Origin: Rhizobium rhododendri
GTDB taxonomy: Bacteria > Pseudomonadota > Alphaproteobacteria > Rhizobiales > Rhizobiaceae
DNA: 64,000 nucleotides
Direction: 5' to 3'
NCBI RefSeq assembly: GCF_007000325.2
Contig: NZ_CP117268.1
Location: 1,054,001-1,118,000 of the forward strand
This document shows, piece by piece, positions 53,682 to 63,243 of this stretch (the stretch's first letter is position 1; each line of letters begins with the position of its first letter). The notes below the pieces were generated by a model. That model searched no databases, was not told where the DNA came from, and worked only from the letters and a program-made list of their open reading frames with translations. A program made the translations under genes and the position numbers.

Positions 53682-56600
53682 TCATTTGCCTTCCATGCGG
53701 GCTTTGGGGATTTGGCTCGGCTGAGGATCGGGCTCGGCATGGACCGGGCCATGCGGAATTCGAAAGGGGCGTACAAAAATGTCCCGCGGTTTGGGTGGCG
53801 GTGCCCGATCGCGTGAATCTCCACCGCCAGCAGAACCATGGCCAAACTCGTCTCCACGACCCGCCGGCAATTTGAACTCGATCTCCCGGTCTGCAAGGCC
53901 GGAAAGATCCCCCGTCAGGTCGAACAATTGCTGGGCAACCAGATGGACGACATCGCCTTCCCGCTGGATTCGCCCGTTGATCGCCATCATCGAGGCTCCC
54001 AGCACCACCCGACGCCGCTTTTCGAACAGCTTCGGCCAGACGACGATGTTGGCGGGACCGGTCTCGTCCTCGATCGTGATGAACATCACGCCTTTGGCCG
54101 AGCCCGGTTTTTGCCGCACCAGCACCAGGCCCGCCGTCATGACCCATCGTCCGTCCCGGGCGGTCATGGCCTCCTCGCAGGTCACGATGCTGCGCTTTGC
54201 CAGATCGTTTCTGAGAAAGGCGATTGGGTGGTCGCGAAGCGTGAGCCCGGTATGGCCATAGTCCTCCACCACGTTATGGCCTTCGGTCATCTGCCTGAGC
54301 GCGACCTCAGGCTCGCGCTGCTCAGCGATGGCCTGCATGTCGCGTGCAGCGGCAGCGGCAAACAAGGGTAGCGGCTCGTCGCGCAGCGCCTTTATCGCCC
54401 AGAGCGCATCGCGTCTCTCGAGCTTCAGGGCCGGCCGGAACGCATCGGCCTGCGCAAGCTCGACCAGCGAGGCGGCGGGCACGCCAGACCGGCGCCACAG
54501 GTCATCGACGGAACCAAACTCTGCGTTCATGCGCGCGGCAACGATCCGGGCGGCGTCGGCGACAGCCAGGCCTCTCACGATCCGCATGCCCAGCCGGACA
54601 GCATGGCGACACGTATCGCCAATCCGTTCCAGCGTGCAGTCCCAGCGCGACTGGTTGATGCAGACGGGGCGGATCTCGACGCCATGGGCACGCGCACAGC
54701 CGACGATCTGGGCGGGCGCATAAAAGCCCATGGGCTGACTGTTCAAAAGGGCCGCGCAAAAAACGTCCGGGAAGTGGCACTTCACAAAATTGGACGCATA
54801 GGCGATCAGCGCGAAGGAAGCCGCATGCGATTCCGGAAAGCCATAGGATCCGAACCCCTCGAGCTGGCTGAAGGTCTTTTCGGCGAACGCGGCGGTGTAG
54901 CCGTTTCGCACCATGCCCGAGACCAGTTTGTCCTTGAACCTCGACACGCCCCCGGTGAACTTGAAGGTCGCCATGCTCTTGCGCAATTGGTCGGCCTCCC
55001 CGCCGGTAAACCCGGCACAGACCATCGCGACCCGCATCGCCGATTCTTGAAACAGCGGCACGCCCAGCGTTTTGCCGAGCACGGCTTCCAGTTCCGGGGT
55101 GGGATATTCGACCTTTTCCTTGCCTTCGCGACGGCGCAGATAGGGATGGACCATATCGCCCTGGATCGGCCCCGGGCGCACGATGGCAACCTGGACGACC
55201 AAATCGTAAAATGTCCTCGGCTTCAGACGCGGCAGCATCGCCATCTGGGCCCTGGACTCAATCTGAAACGTCCCGAGCGTGTCGGCCTTGCGGATCATCG
55301 CATAGGTCGCCGGATCCTCCTGGCGGATCGTCGACAGATCCAGGTCTTCGTCCTTGTGCTCGCGGATGAGATCGAAGGCCTTGCTCATGCAGGTCAGCAT
55401 GCCGAGCGCCAGGACGTCGACCTTCATCATCTTCAAGGCTTCAACATCGTCCTTGTCCCATTCGATGATCTGCCGGTCTTTCATGCTGGCCGGCTCGATG
55501 GGGACGAGATCGTCGAGGCGGTCACGCGTCAGCACGAAGCCGCCGGGATGCTGTCCGAGGTGGCGGGGCGCTCCCATCAACTGCTGAGCCAGCTGCAGGG
55601 TCAGCACCAGCCGGCGATCGTCTGGATTGAGATTGAGCTCTTTCACGTTTCGGGCGCTCACCTCTTGCGACCACGACCACATGCCGGACGACAGCGCCTT
55701 GATCAGATCTTCCGGCAGGCCCAGCGCCTTGCCGACATCGCGGATCGCCCCCTTGGCGCGGTAGCGTGTCACGGTCGCGCAAAGGGCCGCCTTCTCCCGG
55801 CCATAGGTCCTGTAAATCCACTGGATGACCTCCTCGCGCCGCTCGTGCTCGAAATCGACATCGATGTCCGGCGGTTCGTCCCGCTCCTGGCTGACGAAGC
55901 GCTCAAACAGCAGATCGTTGGTTTCGGGATCGATGGAGGTGACGCCAAGAATGTAGCAGACGGCCGAATTTGCAGCCGAGCCGCGCCCCTGACAAAGGAT
56001 GCCCTGGCTTCGTGCAAACCGCACGATCGAGAAGACCGTCAGGAAATACGGCGCGTATTCCATCGTCCGGATAAGATCGAGCTCATGGCGGACGATCTGC
56101 AGCGTCTTTGGCGGCAGGCCTTCCGGATAGCGATCCGGCACGCATTGCCAGACATAGTGCTCGAGGGATAGCTGCGCCGACTTTCCAGGAACGATGGCCT
56201 CCAGCGGATACTGGTAGGTCAGTTCCTCCAGCGAAAATCGACAGCGCTCGACGATCTCCATGGTTCGCCGCAGCGCTTGCGGGTAGCGCGGGAACAGACG
56301 CGCCATCTCTTCCGGCGGCTTGAGGAACCTGTCGGCATGACGCTCCCGCTCGAACCCGACCGCGTCGATGGTGGTGTTGTTGCGGATGCAGGTAACGATA
56401 TCCTGCAGTTGCCGCCTGCCCGGCTCGTGGAACAGCACGTCATTGGTAACGACGGTCTTGACCTTGAAGCGTTCGGCCATGTTGGACAGCTCATGCAGGC
56501 GAAGCTGGTCGTTGGGGCGGCGCCTCAGCGACAGGGAGAGGTAAGCGCCATCCCCAAAGACGTCGCCCATCTTGCGCAGCTGGACGGCGCACGTCTCGTC

Positions 56601-56981
56601 GGCAAGGTCCGGGACCAGGATACCGAGCAGGCCATCGGCATACATCGCGACGTCGTCCAGATGCAGAACGCAGTTGTTCTTTCCGCCCCTTGCCTTTCCC
56701 AGGGTGATGAGCCGCGTCAGCCGGGCATAGGCGGCGCGGTCGGTCGGATAGACGAGGATCGACATGCCGTCCGCCAGATCGAGGCGACATCCGACCACCA
56801 GCCGCACGCCTGTTTCGCGCGAGGCTATGAGCGCACGGACGATGCCGGCAAGCGAGTTGCGATCGACGACCCCGATCGCATCGATGCCCAGGTCCTTGGC
56901 GGTCGCAAACAACTCGTGGGCGGAACTTGCGCCCCTTAGAAAACTGAAATGCGTGGTCACCTGCAGCTCGGCATATCTCAT
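53682..56981 (-). CDS. dnaE2: Error-prone DNA polymerase DnaE2
   Basis: 1099 aa C-family polymerase used for damage-induced mutagenesis together with ImuA and ImuB. The start [20 protein letters not shown] is fixed by the ATGA overlap with imuB. An N-terminal PHP domain (to about 270) is followed by the polymerase palm: [18 protein letters not shown] near 330, [20 protein letters not shown] near 375 with the catalytic Asp pair, and [17 protein letters not shown] near 560. A helix-hairpin-helix region and an OB fold ([25 protein letters not shown] near 1000) end the protein. No beta-clamp motif was searched for. Last gene of the SOS-controlled operon. Confidence 0.97.
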   Translation of the reverse strand: MRYAELQVTTHFSFLRGASSAHELFATAKDLGIDAIGVVDRNSLAGIVRALIASRETGVRLVVGCRLDLADGMSILVYPTDRAAYARLTRLITLGKARGGKNNCVLHLDDVAMYADGLLGILVPDLADETCAVQLRKMGDVFGDGAYLSLSLRRRPNDQLRLHELSNMAERFKVKTVVTNDVLFHEPGRRQLQDIVTCIRNNTTIDAVGFERERHADRFLKPPEEMARLFPRYPQALRRTMEIVERCRFSLEELTYQYPLEAIVPGKSAQLSLEHYVWQCVPDRYPEGLPPKTLQIVRHELDLIRTMEYAPYFLTVFSIVRFARSQGILCQGRGSAANSAVCYILGVTSIDPETNDLLFERFVSQERDEPPDIDVDFEHERREEVIQWIYRTYGREKAALCATVTRYRAKGAIRDVGKALGLPEDLIKALSSGMWSWSQEVSARNVKELNLNPDDRRLVLTLQLAQQLMGAPRHLGQHPGGFVLTRDRLDDLVPIEPASMKDRQIIEWDKDDVEALKMMKVDVLALGMLTCMSKAFDLIREHKDEDLDLSTIRQEDPATYAMIRKADTLGTFQIESRAQMAMLPRLKPRTFYDLVVQVAIVRPGPIQGDMVHPYLRRREGKEKVEYPTPELEAVLGKTLGVPLFQESAMRVAMVCAGFTGGEADQLRKSMATFKFTGGVSRFKDKLVSGMVRNGYTAAFAEKTFSQLEGFGSYGFPESHAASFALIAYASNFVKCHFPDVFCAALLNSQPMGFYAPAQIVGCARAHGVEIRPVCINQSRWDCTLERIGDTCRHAVRLGMRIVRGLAVADAARIVAARMNAEFGSVDDLWRRSGVPAASLVELAQADAFRPALKLERRDALWAIKALRDEPLPLFAAAAARDMQAIAEQREPEVALRQMTEGHNVVEDYGHTGLTLRDHPIAFLRNDLAKRSIVTCEEAMTARDGRWVMTAGLVLVRQKPGSAKGVMFITIEDETGPANIVVWPKLFEKRRRVVLGASMMAINGRIQREGDVVHLVAQQLFDLTGDLSGLADREIEFKLPAGRGDEFGHGSAGGGDSRDRAPPPKPRDIFVRPFRIPHGPVHAEPDPQPSQIPKARMEGK

Positions 56982-58492
56982 GCGAAAATTCCGTGGACAT
57001 ACCATGCGTGGGATCCGGTCCCGCCATCGACACCGTCGCCGGAGCGGAAAATCCAGAGACGCTCGCCTGCCTCGTCCTCGACGGTGAAGTAGTCGCGAAC
57101 CGCCGCCCATTCGGACGTGTGCTGCCACCATTCGCCGAAGATGCGCTCGGGCCCGTCGGCGCGTTTGACCCGCCGGCGCTTGCCCCGCCACGTCACCGAT
57201 ACCGGCGGATGGTCGGGCAGCAGCGCGATCACCTCGACCTCTTCCGGATGGGCAAGCAAGCGGACCGGACGCGGCCACTGATGCGACCAGAAGACGTCGA
57301 TATCGTCAGCGGTCGCAGCAATACGCCGGACGCTGCGCTCCGGGACGTCGGATGCGACCGGTGCCAGACGGTAGACCCGCTGGCCGCGATTGCCGAAGAT
57401 GTCCACAAGCGGCGTGATATCGCCGTCACCGTCCTCGACAAACGACGATGCCGTCTGGGTCTCCTCGAGCGGCTGCGACAGGACGGCGACCAGGGTCAGC
57501 CTCTCGATGCCGAAACCGGGATCGATCCTTTCGGTGCGGTCCTTGAACAGCTTGGTGAGCCACGCCACGTCCCTTGCGGGCTTTGCCGTTCCGGCACGAA
57601 TGGCCTGGCGGGCATTGTCGACCGTGTCGACGATCAGGTCCGCGCGCCGGACCCCCAGCCCTTGTCTTTGAAGTTCGCCGCAGAGCTCGACGACCAGGCG
57701 CCCGACATATTTGTCGATCGTCTCTGCCGCACCGATCGGGTCCTGGAAAGAGCGAGCGACCGCAATCTGCCCAGGGCTCCTGATGGGCTCGATCGGCTCG
57801 CGGACACGACCGAACATCTGGTCAAGGCGTCGCCCGATCTCGGGCCCGAAGCGAAGCGTCAGCGGCGCGCGCGGCGTCACGGAGAGCTCCCCGATCGTGC
57901 GAAAGCCGAGGGTCCTGAGATCCCCGACGATCTTGTCCGGGAGCCGCAACAGGCAGACGGGCAAGCGCTCGACGGCGCGCAGGGTCTCGCCTCTGGGTAT
58001 GATGACCGTCTCCCTTTTTATCGCCCGTGCGCAGGCGTGCGCGGCACCCCATGTGTCGGCAATGGCGACACGCGTCGTCAGACCCCTGGCGGCGAACCGA
58101 TTGGCGATGCCCGTCAGCATCGCACGCTCCCCACCCTTCAGATGGTCGGCACCCTCCGTGTCCATGACGATGCCGTTTTCGGCATCGACGGCGACGATGG
58201 GCGAATATTGGGTCAATGCCCACAACGCGATCCGCTCCAGAGCCGCAGCGTCGGCCCGCGGGTCGGCCTCGATCGTCAGCAATCCCTGGAACAGGGCCTG
58301 GGCCTTTGCGGCCGCCATGCCGACGCGCACGCCTGCCCGTCTTGCCGGATCGTCGGCGGCCGACACCCAGCGTTTCGATCCGCTTTTTGCAATCACGGCA
58401 ATGGCCTGGTCAACCGGAATGGCGGGATCGGCCGCGCGACGAATGCGATCCGTCGACAGATCCGGAAGGTAGATCGATACGACCCTGGTCAT
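56978..58492 (-). CDS. imuB: ImuB, Y-family polymerase-like mutagenesis protein
   Basis: 504 aa from ATG 58492 ([19 protein letters not shown]). The fold is that of Y-family polymerases but catalytic acids are missing: the DxD that reads HVDMDAF in DinB is SIYLPDL here. ImuB is thus a clamp-binding adaptor that brings DnaE2 to stalled forks. Other segments are [16 protein letters not shown] near 165, [12 protein letters not shown] near 205 and [15 protein letters not shown] near 228. It overlaps imuA by 83 bases and dnaE2 by four, so all three are translated together. Confidence 0.95.
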   Translation of the reverse strand: MTRVVSIYLPDLSTDRIRRAADPAIPVDQAIAVIAKSGSKRWVSAADDPARRAGVRVGMAAAKAQALFQGLLTIEADPRADAAALERIALWALTQYSPIVAVDAENGIVMDTEGADHLKGGERAMLTGIANRFAARGLTTRVAIADTWGAAHACARAIKRETVIIPRGETLRAVERLPVCLLRLPDKIVGDLRTLGFRTIGELSVTPRAPLTLRFGPEIGRRLDQMFGRVREPIEPIRSPGQIAVARSFQDPIGAAETIDKYVGRLVVELCGELQRQGLGVRRADLIVDTVDNARQAIRAGTAKPARDVAWLTKLFKDRTERIDPGFGIERLTLVAVLSQPLEETQTASSFVEDGDGDITPLVDIFGNRGQRVYRLAPVASDVPERSVRRIAATADDIDVFWSHQWPRPVRLLAHPEEVEVIALLPDHPPVSVTWRGKRRRVKRADGPERIFGEWWQHTSEWAAVRDYFTVEDEAGERLWIFRSGDGVDGGTGSHAWYVHGIFA

Positions 58493-59165
58493 CACACGCT
58501 CCAACGACAAATTCGGCACAGGCGCCGGCCCGCGATCGCATCAGCTCCAGCAACCAGGTTGCCCGCCCGACGCCGGGTACAGGCATTGAAACCGACGGCA
58601 GCACGCTGACGCGCCATCGCGTGGTCGAGGCGGTCGGCTGGCCAAAGTCGTTGGCTTCCGTCTGCCGGCGCCACCTGCGAACGACGAGTGCCAAGGTCCC
58701 CTTCTGTTCGGCGGCCAGCTGCAGGCGCCTGCTTTCCAGCATCGGCAGTCGGACGAGCTCCCCCACGACCGCGCCGAGGCCGCCATAGGACAAGGCCTCC
58801 TCCATGGACGCAAGCACATCCTCTTGCCGATCACCCTCGACAAAGATGACCCGGTTTGCATTGAGGCCCACTTGGGCCAGCGCCGGGAAGAACAGGTCTG
58901 GACGCGTCAGACACCAGACGATCTTGCCTTTGGTGCGCGCCGCAATCCCGGCAACGAACAGGGCGGCGGCGGCACCATCGACGACGCCGGCCCCACCGCC
59001 TGCGAACTCATGAAGAGCCCCGCGCGCAAGACCGCCTCCCGGCAGCACGGCATCGATCTCGCCAACACCGAAGGGCAGGCTTTCCATTGGCGTCGCAGGG
59101 CCACGCGCAAGGGCGGAGATGCGGCGGCGCAGATCGGCTATGACGTGCTCGCGTGCAGCCGTCAT
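58410..59165 (-). CDS. imuA: ImuA, RecA-like mutagenesis accessory protein
   Basis: 251 aa, related to RecA/SulA-like proteins; promotes DnaE2-ImuB mutagenesis, in part by interacting with RecA. The start HVIADLRRRISALARG and LPFGVGEIDAVLPGGGLARGALHEF near 30-55 are typical; the Walker A position lacks the GKT sequence. C-terminal residues 195-250 hold RATWLLELMRSRAGACAEFVVGAC and a Ser/Arg-rich tail overlapping imuB. An SOS box lies 65 bases upstream of its start. Confidence 0.93.
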   Translation of the reverse strand: MTAAREHVIADLRRRISALARGPATPMESLPFGVGEIDAVLPGGGLARGALHEFAGGGAGVVDGAAAALFVAGIAARTKGKIVWCLTRPDLFFPALAQVGLNANRVIFVEGDRQEDVLASMEEALSYGGLGAVVGELVRLPMLESRRLQLAAEQKGTLALVVRRWRRQTEANDFGQPTASTTRWRVSVLPSVSMPVPGVGRATWLLELMRSRAGACAEFVVGACDDQGRIDLPSGSVDGSHSSRGRSRHSG

Positions 59166-59525
59166 CGTTCACGCAATCCTCTCGGTTCGTGGGTCATCAG
59201 AACGACGTCATGCCGTTTTATCGATTGAAGTTCACGTTCTGTTCCGGCGAACGGCGAGAGTCAAGCCGGTACAAAATAGGAATATCCTCCTCCAATTTTA
59301 GCAAAGGAGAAGATTCTTGAGCCAAATCAGCGCCGTACCCCCGTTTGCGCCGTGTTTGGCCTCAGGAAAAAAAACGGTGGGTGCGTGCCTGGACGAAACG
59401 CCGGGCGCGGCCTGTCGCGGCATGGATGCGACCGGGAGGCGGTTGATCTTTCGGGGGAAAGGCTCGATGTGGCCCGCTCCCCATTCGAAGAGCCACTCGC
59501 CACGGTCATGCAAAGGCTTGGGCGC
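59166..59525. other. Intergenic region with SOS box and an unresolved plus-strand start
   Basis: Holds the imuA SOS box (59230-59244). On the plus strand AAAGGAGA at 59304-59311 precedes a TTG at 59317 that opens a 145-codon frame (ISAVPPFAPCLASGKKT, RLIFRGKGSMWPAPHSK). The frame runs into the antisense of the gene at 59526 and has no recognised domain, so I do not call a gene. Confidence 0.35.
59230..59244 (-). promoter_or_regulatory. Alphaproteobacterial LexA (SOS) box of imuA-imuB-dnaE2
   Basis: GTTCACGTTCTGTTC on the plus strand fits the direct-repeat box GTTC-N7-GTTC (GAAC-N7-GAAC on the coding strand) of alphaproteobacteria. It ends 65 bases before the imuA start codon. LexA repression of this operon is well established in the group. 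Confidence 0.85.
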
Positions 59526-59834
59526 CTATTGGCCCGAGACGCGAATGGCACCCGCCTCGCCCAGACTGCGCTGGACAACCGCAACTTGGCTGGAGGCGAT
59601 ATTGGCGGACACCTCGATTTCGCCGCCAAGCGGCGCATCGTCTCGCGCGCCCTCATTGTGTGAAAGGTCTCCGCCCGATGGCGACGTGCCGACGGTGTTT
59701 TCATTGGTGGTCGATTGGATGAAGATGTCAGGCCTTGCGATGCCGTGCTGCTGAACCAAATGCTCGACTGCAAGATCGGCTGCGGCCCGGGTCGCGAAGG
59801 TGGCTCGGATCTTCAGGGTGCTGTCGTCGGCCAT
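59526..59834 (-). CDS. Small hypothetical protein
   Basis: 102 aa from ATG 59834, preceded by AGGAGATAG. The first half (STLKIRATFATRAAADLAVEHLVQQHGI) predicts a ferredoxin-like beta-alpha-beta fold; the second half is acidic and Gly/Ser-rich (GTSPSGGDLSHNEGARDDAPLGG), ending in VSANIASSQVAVVQRSLGEAGA. No known domain. It lies between two damage-response genes, but no SOS box precedes it. Confidence 0.7.
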   Translation of the reverse strand: MADDSTLKIRATFATRAAADLAVEHLVQQHGIARPDIFIQSTTNENTVGTSPSGGDLSHNEGARDDAPLGGEIEVSANIASSQVAVVQRSLGEAGAIRVSGQ

Positions 59835-59948
59835 GCGGCTATCTCCTGTTGCTGATGTCACCTGGCTCAACGTCCCTTAGGCCCACAGGTTGCCTCAAGC
59901 GGGCAAGTCACCGTCAATCGCCTTGGATATCGGTCGAAACGCTGCTAT

Positions 59949-59963
59949 GTTCTCTTTTTGTTT
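59949..59963 (+). promoter_or_regulatory. Degenerate SOS box candidate before dinB
   Basis: GTTCTCTTTTTGTTT fits GTTC-N7-GTTC except for the last base (T for C), 30 bases before the dinB ATG at 59979. Plausible because dinB is often LexA-controlled, but the mismatch lowers confidence. Confidence 0.35.
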
Positions 59964-59978
59964 CGCCGACAATCCCAG

Positions 59979-61076
59979 ATGGCCGCCATGAACGACGTGA
60001 CGTTACCCCCAACCCGCAAAATCATTCATGTCGACATGGATGCCTTCTATGCCTCGGTCGAGCAGCGCGACAATCCCGACCTGCGCGGACGGCCGCTGGC
60101 CGTTGGCGGATCGGCGGCCCGGGGTGTCGTGGCGGCGGCAAGTTACGAAGCGCGAACCTTCGGTGTCCACTCGGCCATGCCGTCGGTGACCGCCAAGCGG
60201 AAATGTCCACAGCTGATCTTCGTGCCGCCGCGCTTCGACGTCTATCGGCAGGTATCGCAGCAAATCCGGGACATCTTTGCTGAGTACACACCCCTCATCG
60301 AGCCCCTGTCGCTCGACGAGGCCTATCTCGACGTGACCGAAAACCTGAAAGACATGGAGATTGCCACCGAGATTGCGCTGGAGATCCGCGCGAAGATCAA
60401 GGCTGTCACCGGCCTCAATGCATCCGCCGGCATCTCCTACAACAAGTTTCTGGCCAAGATGGCAAGCGACCTCAACAAGCCGAATGGCCAGGCGGTGATC
60501 ACGCCGAAGAATGGCCCAGGCTTTGTAGAAACCCTCCCCGTCAAGAAATTCCATGGTGTCGGGCCTGCGACGGCCGAGCGCATGAAACGGCACGGCATCG
60601 AGACCGGCCTCGACCTCAAATCGAAGTCGCTTGCCTTCCTCCAGCAGACTTTCGGCAAGTCCGGACCCTATTTCTACGGGATTGCCCGCGGCATCGACGA
60701 ACGCCGGGTCAGGCCCGACCGGATCCGGAAATCCGTTGGCGCCGAGGATACGTTCGCCGAGGACATCGACGATCTCGATCTGGCCAAGGCCGAGCTCAGG
60801 CCGTTGGCCGAAAAGGTCTGGCGCTCTTGCGAGGCCAACGACATCACGGGAAAGACGGTGACTGTCAAAATCAAATATTCGGATTTCAGCCAGGCGACCC
60901 GCAGCAAAACCCTGTCCGGGCCTGTCTCGGATATCGACATGGTGCTGGAGGCCGCAGAAATCCTGCTTGCCTCGGTGTTCCCGTTCAAACGTCCGGTGCG
61001 ACTGCTGGGCGTGACCCTCTCATCGCTGAATACGGAAGACCACCTGGCAGAACCGCAACTCGCTCTAGGCCTCTGA
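59979..61076 (+). CDS. dinB: DNA polymerase IV (DinB)
   Basis: 365 aa Y-family translesion polymerase. The catalytic carboxylates are all present: HVDMDAFYASVEQRDNP near 20 and LSLDEAYLDVTEN near 115. A DNA-binding helix-hairpin-helix (KKFHGVGPATAERMKRHGI) is near 190 and the little-finger domain follows. The start is ATG 59979 or 59988 (MNDVTLPPTRK); neither has a strong ribosome-binding site. The C-terminus lacks an obvious QL-x-LF clamp motif. Transcribed divergently from the gene at 59526 and followed by the bidirectional terminator hairpin at 61100. Confidence 0.95.
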   Translation: MAAMNDVTLPPTRKIIHVDMDAFYASVEQRDNPDLRGRPLAVGGSAARGVVAAASYEARTFGVHSAMPSVTAKRKCPQLIFVPPRFDVYRQVSQQIRDIFAEYTPLIEPLSLDEAYLDVTENLKDMEIATEIALEIRAKIKAVTGLNASAGISYNKFLAKMASDLNKPNGQAVITPKNGPGFVETLPVKKFHGVGPATAERMKRHGIETGLDLKSKSLAFLQQTFGKSGPYFYGIARGIDERRVRPDRIRKSVGAEDTFAEDIDDLDLAKAELRPLAEKVWRSCEANDITGKTVTVKIKYSDFSQATRSKTLSGPVSDIDMVLEAAEILLASVFPFKRPVRLLGVTLSSLNTEDHLAEPQLALGL

Positions 61077-61094
61077 CGCGTTGGTCCCAAAACG

Positions 61095-61275
61095 AAAAAG
61101 CCTGCCGCGGGAGGAGGTGCGGCAGGCTTTTCGAAAAGAACCGAACAGCGGCCTAGGAGGAGGAGCGCCGCTATTCCGACAGGCGTCCCCGGGAGGAGGA
61201 GTGGGCCGCCTGAATTCGAAGCTCTGCGGGAGGAGGTGCATCGCTTCGATGACCAGAAGATAGCCGATCTTCCCG
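61095..61275 (-). ncRNA. Probable small RNA with four anti-Shine-Dalgarno hairpins
   Basis: On the minus strand four hairpins follow each other, each with a CCTCCTCC-type loop complementary to the Shine-Dalgarno sequence: 61249-61216 (stem TCGAAGC/GCTTCGA), 61210-61182 (stem GGCG/CGCC), 61172-61147 (stem AGCGGC/GCCGCT) and 61127-61100 (stem GCCTGCCGC/GCGGCAGGC). The last ends in TTTTTCGTTTT and is a Rho-independent terminator. Repeated CUCCUCCC loops are the hallmark of the alphaproteobacterial 'cuckoo' sRNAs (also alpha-r14/NfeR1 of Sinorhizobium, CcsR of Rhodobacter). The region 61250-61330 should hold the promoter; the 5' end is an estimate. Family membership is from remembered motif, not a covariance search. 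Confidence 0.7.
61100..61137. terminator. Bidirectional Rho-independent terminator, also last hairpin of the sRNA
   Basis: GCCTGCCGC (61100-61108) pairs with GCGGCAGGC (61119-61127), a nine-base-pair stem with a ten-base loop GGGAGGAGGT on the plus strand. The minus strand continues with TTTTTCG and TTTT; the plus strand with TTTTC. It would end the minus-strand sRNA strongly and dinB transcription weakly. Confidence 0.8.
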
Positions 61276-61587
61276 CACATTAAATAGACTTTGTTGCAGC
61301 GCAGCCATGCGAAAAGTGACGAGCTCGTTTGGGGAGGGAAAATTGTCTCGCCGCCCTGATCGAAGCCGGTCCGGAAATTCGATCTCAGCGCGAAGGCAGG
61401 ACCTGACAAGGCATAGCGCGGTTCTTGGTTCAAAGCGCCACAATGGCTTATCTCCTCCACCCGGCTCTTTTTAAGGGTTGAACGGTCCTTGAGTCTAAAA
61501 AGGGTGACCGGAGATTTGTGATTCGATAGAAGTCGCTTGCAAACCGGTCTCGGAAATTACAAAGGATCGAGTGGAACAGATAGGTGT
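61250..61587. other. Region between sRNA and rfbC, no protein gene seen
   Basis: Contains the expected minus-strand sRNA promoter (an AT-rich patch TCTATTTAAT at about 61282-61291 read on the minus strand) and the plus-strand promoter of rfbC. No convincing reading frame. Confidence 0.4.
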
Positions 61588-62157
61588 ATGATGAAGATCG
61601 ACCGATTGCCGCTTGCCGGCCTCACAAAAATTACCCCTAACAGACTTGGTGATCATCGCGGGTACTTTTCCGAGACGTTCAAGGAGGGTTGGTTCCGCGA
61701 GAATGTGGCCGACGTCACATTTGTACAGGAAAACGAGTCTCTCTCGGCTTCGGTCGGAACGGTGCGTGGGTTGCACTTCCAGCTGGAGCCATTTGCGCAA
61801 GGTAAATTGGTGCGGTGTATCGCAGGAAGGATCTTCGATGTCGCCGTCGATATCCGCGTGGGATCGGCAACCTACGGACAATGGTACGGGCTCGAACTCT
61901 CAAAGGAAAACGGCGAGCAGCTCTGGATCCCGGCAGGATTTGCCCACGGCTTTGCGACCCTGGTTCCCGATTGCGTGATCTCATACAAGGTGACAGCGCC
62001 CTACAGCGCGCAGAACGACCGCGGCCTTCTGTGGAACGATCCAAGCATCGGTATCGCGTGGCCGCTGCCGCTCCAGGACGCCATCCTGTCCAACAAGGAC
62101 AAGGAACAGCCGACTTTGGCGGAGCTGCCCGCATACTTTCAGATGATCAACGAATAA
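61588..62157 (+). CDS. rfbC: dTDP-4-dehydrorhamnose 3,5-epimerase
   Basis: 189 aa cupin-fold enzyme, third step of dTDP-L-rhamnose synthesis. Motifs: RGYFSETF near 25, [11 protein letters not shown] near 60 with the catalytic His, FDVAVDIR near 85, [13 protein letters not shown] near 113 and the Tyr in [13 protein letters not shown] near 138. Two adjacent ATG codons (61588, 61591) are possible starts; the ribosome-binding site is weak. First gene of a run rfbC-rfbB-rfbD with gaps of 20 and 16 bases, so one transcript. Confidence 0.97.
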   Translation: MMKIDRLPLAGLTKITPNRLGDHRGYFSETFKEGWFRENVADVTFVQENESLSASVGTVRGLHFQLEPFAQGKLVRCIAGRIFDVAVDIRVGSATYGQWYGLELSKENGEQLWIPAGFAHGFATLVPDCVISYKVTAPYSAQNDRGLLWNDPSIGIAWPLPLQDAILSNKDKEQPTLAELPAYFQMINE

Positions 62158-62177
62158 AGCCACGGAGACAGAACAAC

Positions 62178-63227
62178 ATGCGCATTCTTGTCACAGGCGG
62201 AGCAGGGTTTATCGGGTCAGCACTCGTCCGGCATCTCGTGAAAAACGTCGGTGCCGAGGTCTTGAACGTCGACAAACTGACCTATGCCGGCAATCTTGCA
62301 TCGCTCAGGGATGTCGACGGCGCCGAGAATTACAGGTTCCTTCGGGCCGATATCTGCGACCTGCAGAAGATGTCGGAGGCCATGGCCTCCTTCCAGCCGG
62401 ATCGTATCATGCATCTGGCGGCCGAAAGCCATGTCGATCGTTCGATCAGTGGCGCCGCTGACTTCGTGCAGACCAATGTCATGGGAACCTTCAGTCTTCT
62501 GGAAGCGGCACGGCATTATTGGAACGATCTTCCAGCCGACCGTAAAGCGTCCTTCCGTTTCCTCCATGTTTCGACCGATGAGGTCTACGGCTCGCTCGGC
62601 GAAGAAGGCTTGTTCGAAGAGATCACGCCTTACGATCCGTCCTCACCCTATTCCGCTTCGAAGGCAGCAAGCGACCACTTGGCGGTCGCATGGCACCGCA
62701 CCTATGGCCTGCCCGTCGTGGTGTCAAACTGCTCCAACAATTACGGTCCCTATCACTTTCCGGAAAAGTTGATCCCGCTCATCATCCTCAATGCCATGGA
62801 TGGCAAGCCGCTCCCGGTCTATGGAAAGGGCGTCAATATTCGCGACTGGCTTTATGTCGAGGACCACGCGCGCGCCCTCGATCTGATCGCAGGGCATGGC
62901 CGGCTGGGCGAGAAGTATAACGTCGGCGGTCGCAACGAGCGCCGCAACATCGACGTCGTCACCCGTGTCTGCGAACTGATGGACCAGCTGCGTCCCAAGG
63001 CAAGGCCTCATGCCGAGCTGATCACGTATGTTACCGACCGCCCCGGCCATGACGCGCGCTACGCCATCGACGCCACCAAGTTGGAGAGAGAGTTGGGCTG
63101 GAAAGCGCAAGAGAATTTCGACAGCGGTATCGAGCGCACCGTGCGCTGGTATCTCGACAATGAATGGTGGTGGCAGCCGCTGCGTCAGGGTGTTTATTCT
63201 GGCGAGCGTCTCGGCGTACTGAAATAG
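62178..63227 (+). CDS. rfbB: dTDP-glucose 4,6-dehydratase
   Basis: 349 aa extended short-chain dehydrogenase, second step of dTDP-L-rhamnose synthesis. NAD-binding GGAGFIG at residues 7-13, [12 protein letters not shown] near 80, [10 protein letters not shown] near 132, the catalytic YSASK at 159-163 region and [14 protein letters not shown] near 190. The ATG follows CGGAGA. Length is normal. Confidence 0.97.
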   Translation: MRILVTGGAGFIGSALVRHLVKNVGAEVLNVDKLTYAGNLASLRDVDGAENYRFLRADICDLQKMSEAMASFQPDRIMHLAAESHVDRSISGAADFVQTNVMGTFSLLEAARHYWNDLPADRKASFRFLHVSTDEVYGSLGEEGLFEEITPYDPSSPYSASKAASDHLAVAWHRTYGLPVVVSNCSNNYGPYHFPEKLIPLIILNAMDGKPLPVYGKGVNIRDWLYVEDHARALDLIAGHGRLGEKYNVGGRNERRNIDVVTRVCELMDQLRPKARPHAELITYVTDRPGHDARYAIDATKLERELGWKAQENFDSGIERTVRWYLDNEWWWQPLRQGVYSGERLGVLK

Positions 63228-63243
63228 GTTCGGGAACAGAAAC

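Noticed and set aside
59317-59754. Plus-strand 145-codon frame behind a strong AAAGGAGA and TTG
   Set aside because: No recognisable domain, and its second half is antisense to the better supported gene at 59526-59834.
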